DNA from: Acidobacteriota bacterium
Lineage (GTDB): Bacteria > Planctomycetota > Phycisphaerae > WQYP01 > JAJZKJ01
Assembly (NCBI GenBank): GCA_021804195.1
Contig: JAJZKJ010000182.1
Location: 1-5,480, forward strand
Direction of reading: 5' to 3'
DNA: 5,480 nt
A program made the position numbers and the translations under genes. Numbering within the stretch: the first letter of the stretch is position 1; each line of letters starts with the position of its first letter. The notes under the pieces are model-generated. The model was not told where the DNA came from. It saw only the letters and a program-made list of their open reading frames with translations, and made no database searches. Positions 1-5,480 of this stretch are shown in pieces.

Positions 1-1107
1 TCCCCATTTACATCCTGGGTGATGGCCGTAATCATCGACAAAATTGATGCCGTGGCGCTGGCCGAGAAACTCGCTGCGTCGGTCGATGCCGGCAAAATCA
101 GCAATGCCTTGCGCGACGGCGTCCCAGTTAGCGCCGCAAAGGACTCCGATGGCCGCGGTGACCAGAGCGTTGCCGACATTATGGCGTCCGGCGAGCTTGA
201 GTTGAAGGCGGCCGAGGAAGCGGTTGTTCCGCAGGACGTCAAAGGATTGCAGGCCCTGTGCGGTGGCAAGATTGGCGGCCTGCCAGTGAGCGTCCTGTTC
301 AATGGCGTAGGTTTGGAAGGGGACTCCGGCGGCCTGGGCGGCGGCGATGCCATGGGGATCCTGGGCGTGGATAATGACAGCGCCGGCGGGATCCACCTGG
401 CGTAAAAGCTGGGCAAAGGCGGCGGTGATTTCGTGAATGTCGTGGTAATAATCCAGGTGGTCTTCTTCAATATTCAAAATGGCGGCGATGTGCGGGTGCA
501 GATTGAGGAAGCTGCGGTCATATTCGCAGGCTTCGACCACAAATAAACGGCCAGCGCCGCCGTGGGCGGAGCCTTGCAGTTGGTGGCAGTTAGCGCCTAC
601 AACAAAGGAAGGATCCATGGCGGCGCGGGTGAGGGCGTAGGCGGTCATGGCGGTGGTGGTGGATTTGCCATGAGTTCCGGCAATGGCGATTCCCTGGCGG
701 GAAGCCATGATCTGGCCGAGAAGCTGGGCATATTTGAAGATTTTTATACCGCGACGCCGGGCCTCGAGCATTTCGGGATGGTCGGGCTTGATGGCGGCGG
801 AATGGATTACCCAATTGCATTGGGGGGGGATGGCAGCGGCGCCGTGGGCGTAGGCGATGTGGGCGCCGAGGGCACGGAGTTTTTCAGTGGCGGTGGACTG
901 GGTGCGGTCGGTGCCGGAAACAACGGCATGGGATTGAATGAGCATGTGGGCCAGGCCATTCATACCGCTGCCGCCGATGCCTATAAAATGAACATGAAGG
1001 CCGGTAAAGGGATCGCGTGGGGCGCCGGAAGAGCCATCGGCGTGATTTTGGGTGTCGGTGAATTGCAAAATAATAGTTCCATCTGATTTTACCGCTGCCA
1101 TGGGCAC
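1..1107 (-). CDS. murC: UDP-N-acetylmuramate--L-alanine ligase MurC (N-terminal 369 residues, cut by window edge)
   Basis: Cytoplasmic Mur ligase that joins L-Ala to UDP-MurNAc using ATP, the first step of stem-peptide synthesis. The frame is open from the GTG at 1107 down to position 1. Visible landmarks: N-terminal Rossmann-type UDP-binding loop HFIGIGGSGMNGLA (residues 40-53); ATP P-loop GTHGKSTTTAM (144-154); VVEACEYDRSFL (190-201), with E192 at the usual metal-binding glutamate position; NIEEDHLDYY (212-221); GRHNVGNAL (307-315); and VDDYGHHP (357-364) at the start of the C-terminal domain. The family is usually about 450-490 residues, so roughly the last 100 lie outside. GTG at 1107 is preferred because AGGAG ends 9 bases before it and an in-frame TAG lies just upstream; ATG at 1101 is the only close alternative. 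The last five residues, GCKWG, do not match the expected T-E-[IV] continuation. It follows murG after a 165-base gap, probably in the same transcript. The assignment is firm. Confidence 0.95.
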   Translation of the reverse strand, partial: MPMAAVKSDGTIILQFTDTQNHADGSSGAPRDPFTGLHVHFIGIGGSGMNGLAHMLIQSHAVVSGTDRTQSTATEKLRALGAHIAYAHGAAAIPPQCNWVIHSAAIKPDHPEMLEARRRGIKIFKYAQLLGQIMASRQGIAIAGTHGKSTTTAMTAYALTRAAMDPSFVVGANCHQLQGSAHGGAGRLFVVEACEYDRSFLNLHPHIAAILNIEEDHLDYYHDIHEITAAFAQLLRQVDPAGAVIIHAQDPHGIAAAQAAGVPFQTYAIEQDAHWQAANLATAQGLQSFDVLRNNRFLGRLQLKLAGRHNVGNALVTAAIGVLCGANWDAVAQGIADFAGIDRRSEFLGQRHGINFVDDYGHHPGCKWG

Positions 1108-1116
1108 AGATATATT

Positions 1117-1121
1117 CTCCT
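1117..1121 (-). promoter_or_regulatory. Ribosome binding site of murC (AGGAG)
   Basis: AGGAG on the minus strand lies 9 bases from GTG (1107) and 15 bases from ATG (1101). The spacing favours the GTG start. The TAG formed at 1122-1120 closes the frame upstream, so no longer form is possible. Confidence 0.7.
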
Positions 1122-1134
1122 ATCAGGTTTTCAG

Positions 1135-1175
1135 CGGCGGCTTGTCGGCACGACTAAAAACGGCCGTGCCCGCCG
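1135..1175 (-). promoter_or_regulatory. Possible structured leader between murG and murC
   Basis: In minus-strand RNA, CGGCGG (1175-1170) can pair with CCGCCG (1140-1135), and the adjoining GCACG (1169-1165) can pair with CGTGC (1152-1148). This gives an 11-bp stem with a 7-base one-sided bulge and a 12-base loop. A competing fold, CGGC (1175-1172) with GCCG (1164-1161), is followed directly by TTTTT (1160-1156), a weak terminator-like arrangement. The 3' foot of the long stem ends 14 bases before the murC Shine-Dalgarno. Whether either fold forms, and whether it affects murC expression, is inference. Confidence 0.3.
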
Positions 1176-1272
1176 GGGCCAACTGCTGTGACGTTATCCC
1201 ATTTGGGGAAGCAAGCACTACAGCGCCATAAGGCTGGTTCCAACCAAACTGCGAGGCGGAGCCACCAGATTA

Positions 1273-2556
1273 TTATCGGCTGTTGAGTTTCTCCGTCATC
1301 AGCAGGATTAGCCGACGGGCGACGTCGGCGGCTGCCTGCGGTTTTCCCAAGCGCCTGGATGCCTGGGCCATGGCCTGGCGCGTGGCGTGATGGGCGATTA
1401 ATTCCAATAGAACGGGGCGGAGGGCTGCGGCATTGAGGGCAGCATCTTTAGCGTCGGTGATGATTCTGGCCGCTCCGGCGGAAGCCAAGTGGGCGGCATT
1501 GGCGTACTGGTGGTTATCGCGATGGAAGGGATAGGGCAACAAAATTGCGGGCACGCCGCAGGCGGTTAGTTCCGCGCACAGGCCGGCGCCGGCTCTGGCA
1601 ATGGCGAGGTCTGCCAGGGACCATACGGCGGCCATGTCGTCGGCGTATTCGAGCACGTTCCAAAAGCCGGAGGGAAATTTTGCGGCGGCTTGGCGTGCCG
1701 CGGAGGCCTGGCCCAATCCGGTAAGATGCAGTATCTGCCAGGACGAATTGCCGTGGGCAGAGTTGGCATGTTCGGCGGCGTCCAATCCGCGTAAAGCCTG
1801 GAGCATGTCGGGTTGGGTTAGGAGGGTGATGACGGCGTCGTTGATGGTTTTAGCGCCGAGTGAAGCGCCGGTGATGACCAATGTGGGGCGATCGGGGGCC
1901 ATGTGCAGCCGCTGGGCCGCTTGTTGGCGTGACAAGGTGGTGAGGGACTCACGGATGGGGCAGCCGGTGACGGCGATTTTTGCTGCGTATTTGCGGCTGG
2001 CAGCGGGGGGCAATTTCCACTGGGTAAAAACGCAATCAGCACGGCGAATTAAAAAGCGATTGGCCACGCCGGGGAGCGCATCGGGGTTGAGGACGGCCAG
2101 GGGAATATGCAATTGCGAGGCGACCAGAGCGGCGGGGGCGGCTGCGTAGCCGCCGAGAGCCAAAACAGCGTGCACGGAATTTTGTTGGAAATAGCGTTTC
2201 CAATAGCCGCAGCTTTGCCGCCAGGCTTGTAGAAAAGGCCACCATTGCCAAGGCTTTTTGGTGAGGGTTCGCACGGACTGCGGGACGTAATTGGGGCCGA
2301 AAGCCGCCAGGAGTCGCTGGTCGATAGGCCGCGGGGTGGCGGCCCATACCAGATGCAGTTGATCGGGGTACCATTGGCGCAAGATGTCGGCGACGGCCAA
2401 GCCCGGATATAAATGGCCGCCGGTGCCGCCGCCAGCCATGACCACCCGAATGGGAGCGCCTTGCCAGGGTGGGGGCGGAGAAGCAATGGGGGCGAGAGCC
2501 GGGAGCTCGATCGGCGTTGCGGCTGAAGGTTCAGGATGGCTGGCGAGCTGGCTCAC
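1273..2556 (-). CDS. murG: Undecaprenyldiphospho-muramoylpentapeptide beta-N-acetylglucosaminyltransferase MurG
   Basis: GT-B glycosyltransferase on the inner face of the membrane that transfers GlcNAc from UDP-GlcNAc to lipid I, giving lipid II. At 427 residues it is longer than the usual 350-370. Residues 1-36 are a Pro/Ala-rich N-terminal extension. Landmarks: first glycine loop GGGTGGHLYPGLAVA (42-56); GGYAAAP (135-141); VTGCPIRESL (196-205); second glycine loop TGASLGAKTIND (229-240); EYADDMAAVW (303-312); and the donor-site block IARAGAGLCAEL (319-330) followed by DNHQYANA (347-354), with E329 and Q350 at the expected UDP-GlcNAc contact positions. The usual H-E-Q-N acceptor-side motif reads L-N-P-D (156-159), although the following PGxANR is kept. 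The start is GTG, overlapping the ftsW stop as GTGA, with GGAG 5 bases upstream, so translation is probably coupled to ftsW. A start near residue 40 would remove the extension but lacks this support. Confidence 0.95.
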   Translation of the reverse strand: MSQLASHPEPSAATPIELPALAPIASPPPPWQGAPIRVVMAGGGTGGHLYPGLAVADILRQWYPDQLHLVWAATPRPIDQRLLAAFGPNYVPQSVRTLTKKPWQWWPFLQAWRQSCGYWKRYFQQNSVHAVLALGGYAAAPAALVASQLHIPLAVLNPDALPGVANRFLIRRADCVFTQWKLPPAASRKYAAKIAVTGCPIRESLTTLSRQQAAQRLHMAPDRPTLVITGASLGAKTINDAVITLLTQPDMLQALRGLDAAEHANSAHGNSSWQILHLTGLGQASAARQAAAKFPSGFWNVLEYADDMAAVWSLADLAIARAGAGLCAELTACGVPAILLPYPFHRDNHQYANAAHLASAGAARIITDAKDAALNAAALRPVLLELIAHHATRQAMAQASRRLGKPQAAADVARRLILLMTEKLNSR

Positions 2557-3932
2557 GAGGGCTCCGATGCCGGGATTGGCCGGACGGTGAGGGCGGGTGA
2601 GGCGCCCGGCGATGCCACGTATAACCCCAGGCGCTGCGTCGAAGAGCCGGTGGGGGTGTGGGGAAGCTGCGGCTCCGCACGATTAACGCGTTCCACACTC
2701 ATGATCAATCCGATGGCCGCCGCGGTGAGCACCCAACCTGTGCCACCGGCCGAAATGAGGGGCAGTGCGATGCCCTTGGTAGGGACCGTGACGGTTACGA
2801 CGGCGACATTCATCATGGCCTGAAAGGCGATGGTGGCTGTGGCGCCAAAGGCCAGTAACTTGCCGAAGGCATCTTTGGCGCGGTGTACGACCATCCATCC
2901 ACAGATTGTTAAGGCGATGAAGAGCGATATGACGAGCATGCAGCCAAAAAATCCGAGTTCTTCGGCAATGAGGCTGAAGATGAAGTCGGTGCTGTCTTCC
3001 GGCAGGAACCCCATTTTTTGAATGCCATTGCCCAAGCCTCTCCCCCAGAATCCACCGCTGTGGAAGGACAACAGGGATTGAATAGGGTTATAACCGGCGC
3101 CTTTGGGGTCCAGATGAGGGTGCAGAAATATCAGGAGGCGTTCGCGGCGATAGGCACTGTGCCAGACGGCAAAGTAGGCGAGGATGGCGGCGACGGGCAG
3201 CAGCAGGGCAATGTGCCACCAGCGGCAGCCAGCCAGCAGCATGAGGATCACCGCCACGGAGCCGATGAGCACGGCGGTGCCGAAATCTTCCACGAGAATG
3301 GGGAGGCAGATCACGCCGGTGGCGGCCACCAGCGGGATAAATCCCTTCCAGAAGCTGCGGATATTGGCGTTTTGATGTACGGCGAAGGCGGCAATAAATA
3401 AGACCAGCGCCCATTTGGCGAGTTCCGATGGTTCGAAGCTCAGGCGATGGCTGCCCAATGGCACCTCCAGCCAGCGTTTGGCTCCGTTGATCCTGGCGCC
3501 AAAATGGGTGAGCACCAGGGCGAGCAGGCATAAAGAGACGATCATCAGGATGGTAGCCGGAGAGGTGGCCAGGCGATTGCCGATGAGCCGGCGGTAATTG
3601 AGGCGGGAGAGGGCCCACATGGCGGCAACGGCAAGGAGTACGTGTATGGTGACAGCACTGAAAAACAAGTGGGTTAATTCGGCTTGAAAATTGACCGGTC
3701 CAACGCGGGCATCGGCGCTATGCACCATGAGAAAGCCAAAGCCGAGCAAGCTCAGGGCGATGAGCATGATCATCTGATCCAGGGAAAGACCCAAGGGACG
3801 GATGGCGAGCCTTTTCCATGGGGCGGTGGAGGCGGCAGAGTGGGCTGCGGCATCGGAGGAGTGTCCGTTGCCGTGGCCATTCTGCCAGGTCATGCGTGTG
3901 GGAAGCAGGGTATGTTCGCGGAGTTCAGTCAT
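2553..3932 (-). CDS. ftsW: Peptidoglycan glycosyltransferase FtsW (SEDS family)
   Basis: Multipass membrane enzyme of the divisome that polymerises lipid II into septal glycan with a partner class B PBP. The 459 residues show a hydrophilic N-terminal tail (1-50), about ten hydrophobic segments (near 53-71, 86-107, 122-142, 166-186, 194-213, 217-234, 239-255, 324-346, 355-380 and 388-412), and a Pro/Ser-rich cytoplasmic tail (415-459). SEDS signatures: GAKRWLEVP (150-158) with FEPSELAKWAL (166-176); EDFGTA (215-220); NPIQSLLSFHSGG (282-294); GRGLGNGIQK (297-306); PEDSTDFIFSLIAEELG (311-327), where D316 aligns, as I recall the family, with the catalytic aspartate; and KGIALPLISAGGTG (386-399). 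FtsW is preferred over the paralogue RodA because murG and murC follow in dcw order; sequence alone separates them less well. The ATG at 3932 has AAGGA 6 bases upstream. It appears to be the first gene of the unit. Confidence 0.95.
   Translation of the reverse strand: MTELREHTLLPTRMTWQNGHGNGHSSDAAAHSAASTAPWKRLAIRPLGLSLDQMIMLIALSLLGFGFLMVHSADARVGPVNFQAELTHLFFSAVTIHVLLAVAAMWALSRLNYRRLIGNRLATSPATILMIVSLCLLALVLTHFGARINGAKRWLEVPLGSHRLSFEPSELAKWALVLFIAAFAVHQNANIRSFWKGFIPLVAATGVICLPILVEDFGTAVLIGSVAVILMLLAGCRWWHIALLLPVAAILAYFAVWHSAYRRERLLIFLHPHLDPKGAGYNPIQSLLSFHSGGFWGRGLGNGIQKMGFLPEDSTDFIFSLIAEELGFFGCMLVISLFIALTICGWMVVHRAKDAFGKLLAFGATATIAFQAMMNVAVVTVTVPTKGIALPLISAGGTGWVLTAAAIGLIMSVERVNRAEPQLPHTPTGSSTQRLGLYVASPGASPALTVRPIPASEPS
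2562..2565 (-). promoter_or_regulatory. Ribosome binding site of murG inside the ftsW 3' end
   Basis: GGAG on the minus strand sits 5 bases before the murG GTG and lies within the last codons of ftsW. With the GTGA start/stop overlap it supports the long form of MurG and translational coupling. Confidence 0.55.
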
Positions 3933-3966
3933 CGCCGATCCTTTTAGGTAAAATACGTATCTCGCC

Positions 3967-4030
3967 GGATGGGTAGCGGAAGTGTTTCAAAGCGGTGCGA
4001 TAAAACGTCAATCATGTGATGGACCCATCC
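3967..4030. repeat. 8-bp inverted repeat in the ftsW leader
   Basis: GGATGGGT at 3967-3974 is the exact reverse complement of ACCCATCC at 4023-4030, with a 48-base spacer. In ftsW mRNA the arms could close a long stem-loop ending 34 bases before the start codon. An 8-bp match at this distance can occur by chance, so a function is speculative. Confidence 0.3.
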
Positions 4031-4111
4031 CTGGTCTACACTCAATTTACATCCTTGCGGCTGCCTGAGAGCGACGGTTAAGGCCGATCGCCAACCTGGC
4101 CAATTAAGAGT

Positions 4112-4141
4112 ATTGTAGCCATTGACCATGGCCTGACACAA
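4112..4141 (-). promoter_or_regulatory. Weak sigma70-like promoter candidate for ftsW-murG-murC
   Basis: On the minus strand TACAAT (4117-4112) resembles a -10 box, and TTGTGT (4141-4136) lies 18 bases upstream as a poor -35 box matching only TTG. It would give a leader of about 170 bases before ftsW. I found no better-placed candidate in this gap; transcription may also start elsewhere. Confidence 0.22.
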
Positions 4142-4200
4142 GGGGCGGGGGCAATGTGCCGGGGGCCGGGGGCTGGTGGGGTGGTTGCACGGGCGGCGGG
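4142..4200 (+). other. G-run tract with G-quadruplex potential
   Basis: The plus strand carries G runs of 4, 5, 5, 5 and 4 at 4142-4145, 4147-4151, 4161-4165, 4168-4172 and 4178-4181, then GGG at 4191-4193 and 4198-4200. The loops are short (1, 9, 2 and 5 bases for the first five runs), so several four-run sets could form a quadruplex. The tract lies between the candidate ftsW promoter and the tRNA promoter, and overlaps the -35 region of the latter. The run pattern is directly visible; folding and effect are inference. Confidence 0.5.
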
Positions 4201-4213
4201 TATGAGGTAAATT
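4185..4213 (+). promoter_or_regulatory. Candidate sigma70-type promoter of tRNA-Ala
   Basis: TTGCAC (4185-4190) and TAAATT (4208-4213) are separated by exactly 17 bases. Transcription would start near 4220, leaving about 13 bases of 5' leader before the mature tRNA, and a GC-rich stretch follows the -10 box. Both boxes are imperfect (3/6 and 4/6), so position is the main support. Confidence 0.4.
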
Positions 4214-4232
4214 AAGTGCCGCGGAATGGTCT

Positions 4233-4305
4233 GGGGGCATAGCTCAGTTGGGAGAGCGTCTCGATGGCATCGAGAAGGTCAGGGGTTCGAGTCCCCTTGC
4301 CTCCA
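4233..4305 (+). tRNA. tRNA-Ala (anticodon GGC)
   Basis: A complete 73-base cloverleaf. The acceptor stem GGGGGCA (4233-4239) pairs with TGCCTCC (4298-4304) and contains the G3:U70 wobble pair that is the main alanine identity element. D stem GCTC (4242-4245) pairs with GAGC (4254-4257). Anticodon stem TCTCG (4259-4263) pairs with CGAGA (4271-4275) around the loop ATGGCAT, so the anticodon is GGC (4266-4268), reading GCC/GCU alanine codons. T stem AGGGG (4281-4285) pairs with CCCCT (4293-4297) around TTCGAGT. The discriminator base is A (4305). The 3' CCA is not encoded: TTTTT follows immediately, so CCA must be added by nucleotidyltransferase. The T run may help termination, but no separate hairpin precedes it. 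prmC starts 62 bases downstream on the same strand. Confidence 0.97.
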
Positions 4306-4367
4306 TTTTTCCGCCCGGGCCGGCTGGCAGGAAGTGACTGGACAGTCGGGCAACTTAAGACAGATCT

Positions 4368-5267
4368 ATGGCAGCGCAAACAAAGACGATCTGGTCGATC
4401 GGCACACTGTTGCAGTGGACGAACGACTTTTTCGCCCGGCATGAGATTGATGAGCCGCGACTTTCGGCGGAGCTGCTGCTGGCACATGTGCTGGGCTGCA
4501 GTCGGATGGAGCTGTACACGCAATTTGAAAAAGTGCCCGGGCCGGCAGAAATTGAAAAATTCCGCGATCTGGTGAAAAAGCGACGGGAGCATGCCCCGGT
4601 GGCATATCTGATCGGCAAGAGCTGGTTTTTCTCGATGGAGTTTGCGGTATCGCCGGACGTACTGATTCCGCGACCGGACACCGAAACGCTGGTGGAAACG
4701 GCCATTCGGTCCGTGCGGCTGGCCACCACGTGGGAAAAGCCGGAAATACTGGAATTGGGCGTGGGCAGCGGCTGCATCTCCATTGCCCTGGCCAGACATG
4801 TGCCGGAATCCAGAGTTATAGCAACGGATATAAGCGAGGCGGCGCTGGCGGTGGCGGAGGTTAACGCCCGCGGGGCCGGCGTGTTGGAGCGAGTTCGGCT
4901 GCTGCGGGGGGATTTGTATGAGGCGTTGGGCAGCTTGCCGGTGCGACCAAGATTTCATCTGATTGTGGCTAATCCACCGTACATTGCAACCGGGCAGATT
5001 GCAGCTTTGATGCCGGAAGTGAAAGACCATGAACCACGTGTGGCGCTGGATGGGGGAGAAACCGGCTTGGCATTTTACCATCGGATTGTGGCGGGTGCGT
5101 CGGAATATCTGTTGCCAGGCGGGATGTTGCTGATGGAAACCGGATTTGATCAGGCGGCGGCGGTGGCCGGCATTATCGGCGACTGCGGAAAATTTTCAGA
5201 GCCACGAATTATTCGAGATGCCGCCGGCCACCAGCGTTGTGTAATGGCGACGCTGCGAGAGGCGTAG
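4368..5267 (+). CDS. prmC: Peptide chain release factor N5-glutamine methyltransferase PrmC (HemK)
   Basis: Cytoplasmic SAM-dependent enzyme that methylates the glutamine of the GGQ motif in release factors RF1 and RF2, improving termination. At 299 residues it is slightly longer than typical (about 275-290). The N-terminal helical substrate-binding domain includes PRLSAELLLAHVLG (30-43) and PVAYLIGKSWFFSMEF (77-92). LIPRPDTETLVE (99-110) leads into the methyltransferase domain. The SAM-binding loop is ELGVGSGCISIALA (129-142), against the more usual D-[LV]-G-T-G-S-G; the acidic residue after strand 2 is D154 (IATDIS), and GDLYEAL (181-187) follows. The catalytic motif is IVANPPYIA (199-207), with NPPY at 202-205. 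ALDGGETGLAFYHRI (226-240) and METGFDQA (256-263) complete the family pattern. An in-frame TAA at 4356-4358 makes ATG 4368 the first possible start, although no clear Shine-Dalgarno precedes it. The usual partner prfA is not adjacent; a promoter or readthrough from the tRNA gene is possible. Confidence 0.96.
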   Translation: MAAQTKTIWSIGTLLQWTNDFFARHEIDEPRLSAELLLAHVLGCSRMELYTQFEKVPGPAEIEKFRDLVKKRREHAPVAYLIGKSWFFSMEFAVSPDVLIPRPDTETLVETAIRSVRLATTWEKPEILELGVGSGCISIALARHVPESRVIATDISEAALAVAEVNARGAGVLERVRLLRGDLYEALGSLPVRPRFHLIVANPPYIATGQIAALMPEVKDHEPRVALDGGETGLAFYHRIVAGASEYLLPGGMLLMETGFDQAAAVAGIIGDCGKFSEPRIIRDAAGHQRCVMATLREA

Positions 5268-5287
5268 AGCCAGGAGAGGGTGGGGAC

Positions 5288-5304
5288 GCGCCATTTTAAG
5301 GCGC
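5288..5304. terminator. Small hairpin at the prmC/bcp convergence, weak terminator candidate
   Basis: GCGCC (5288-5292) pairs with GGCGC (5300-5304) around a 7-base loop that contains the bcp stop codon. No T run follows on either strand, so it does not fit a classical intrinsic terminator. It is noted because only 28 bases separate the two convergent genes. Confidence 0.2.
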
Positions 5305-5480
5305 CGTGGCCAGGGCGGCGAGCACTTCCTGGTGGTGTTGATCCACCTTCACCTTGGAAAAGATACGGTGGATTTTACCCTGTGAATCAATAACAAAAGT
5401 GGTGCGCTCGATACCCATGTATTTTTTGCCATACATGGACTTTTCTTTCCAGACGCCATATTTTTCAGCCAGCGAGTGGT
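5296..5480 (-). CDS. bcp: Thioredoxin-dependent peroxiredoxin, Bcp/PrxQ type (C-terminal 60 residues, cut by window edge)
   Basis: Bcp/PrxQ peroxiredoxins reduce hydrogen peroxide and organic peroxides, using thioredoxin as electron donor. Only the last 60 codons and the TAA at 5298-5296 lie in the window. The visible part reads [10 protein letters not shown] (1-10), then [19 protein letters not shown] (13-31) and [20 protein letters not shown] (34-53). The YGVW...[14 protein letters not shown] pattern is typical of the C-terminal part of this family, including the conserved arginine that follows MGIE, which in peroxiredoxins helps position the active-site thiolate. The peroxidatic cysteine would lie outside the window. 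The gene is convergent with prmC, with 28 bases between their stop codons. The family call is firm; the exact subtype is not settled from this fragment. Confidence 0.92.
   Translation of the reverse strand, partial: HSLAEKYGVWKEKSMYGKKYMGIERTTFVIDSQGKIHRIFSKVKVDQHHQEVLAALATAP

Larger units (their letters stand above)
3933..4232. other. Divergent intergenic region between ftsW and tRNA-Ala
   Basis: These 300 bases separate ftsW (minus) from the tRNA gene (plus). They hold the ftsW Shine-Dalgarno (AAGGA, 3939-3943), an 8-bp inverted repeat, a weak minus-strand promoter candidate, a dense run of G tracts on the plus strand, and a promoter candidate for the tRNA. A 98-codon minus-strand frame crosses the region, but it begins inside the tRNA gene and has no recognisable domain, so I do not call it a gene. 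Confidence 0.7.

Noticed and set aside
19..1086. Gly-rich plus-strand frames opposite murC (19-405 and 562-1086)
   Set aside because: They lie antisense to a continuous MurC frame carrying all family motifs; the Gly-rich composition is what the GC-rich opposite strand yields.
1229..1246. Short inverted repeat TGGTT/AACCA near the murG 3' end
   Set aside because: The loop would be only two bases and no T run follows, so it does not support a terminator.
3944..4240. 98-codon minus-strand frame ahead of ftsW
   Set aside because: It begins inside the tRNA gene, is Pro-rich with no recognisable domain, and has no good Shine-Dalgarno at the first ATG or at the internal ATG near 4129. A short leader peptide cannot be fully excluded.
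4313..4320. GCCCGGGC palindrome after the tRNA
   Set aside because: It has no loop, and the T run precedes it rather than following it, so it is not a convincing terminator.
4226..4575. Two plus-strand frames starting in or next to the tRNA and running into prmC
   Set aside because: Their N-termini (HSSVGRASRWHREGQGFESP and RRSGVRVPLPP) are translations of the tRNA-Ala sequence, and the remainder is prmC in other frames.
4212..5081. 289-codon minus-strand open frame opposite prmC
   Set aside because: It is antisense to a clear prmC gene, and its C-terminus (KGTRTPDLLDAIETLSQLSY) is the well-known spurious peptide from the reverse strand of a tRNA gene.

Overview
The window is a housekeeping stretch of a bacterial chromosome. 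It holds the tail of a peptidoglycan/division (dcw-type) operon on the minus strand, a divergent tRNA-Ala(GGC), a plus-strand prmC gene, and the 3' end of a minus-strand bcp-type peroxiredoxin gene. I found no mobile element, CRISPR array, phage gene or defence system. I see no evidence for a new multigene system.

Layout. Positions 1-1107 (minus): N-terminal 369 residues of MurC, cut by the left edge. Positions 1108-1272: a 165-base gap whose minus-strand RNA could fold into a long hairpin. Positions 1273-2556 (minus): murG. Positions 2553-3932 (minus): ftsW, overlapping murG by 4 bases (GTGA). Positions 3933-4232: a 300-base divergent intergenic region with an 8-bp inverted repeat, a G-run tract and weak promoter-like sequences. 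Positions 4233-4305 (plus): tRNA-Ala(GGC). Positions 4368-5267 (plus): prmC. Positions 5296-5480 (minus): C-terminal 60 residues of a Bcp/PrxQ peroxiredoxin, convergent with prmC.

How the genes work together. FtsW polymerises lipid II into septal glycan. MurG makes lipid II from lipid I. MurC ligates L-alanine to UDP-MurNAc, the first step of the stem peptide. The order ftsW-murG-murC is the classical dcw order, but the usual upstream partners (murD, mraY) are absent here, so the unit probably starts at ftsW. PrmC methylates peptide-chain release factors and Bcp reduces peroxides; they are neighbours without an obvious functional link to the cell-wall genes.

Organism. A moderately GC-rich bacterium that makes peptidoglycan. 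MurC has an A-C-E-Y-D-R-S-F-L block in place of the usual A-D-E-S-D-x-S-F-L, which I recall from Planctomycetes; Phycisphaerae is a possibility, but this rests on memory and is only suggestive. The plus strand is G-rich at third codon positions whichever strand is coding, which points to a replication-strand skew.
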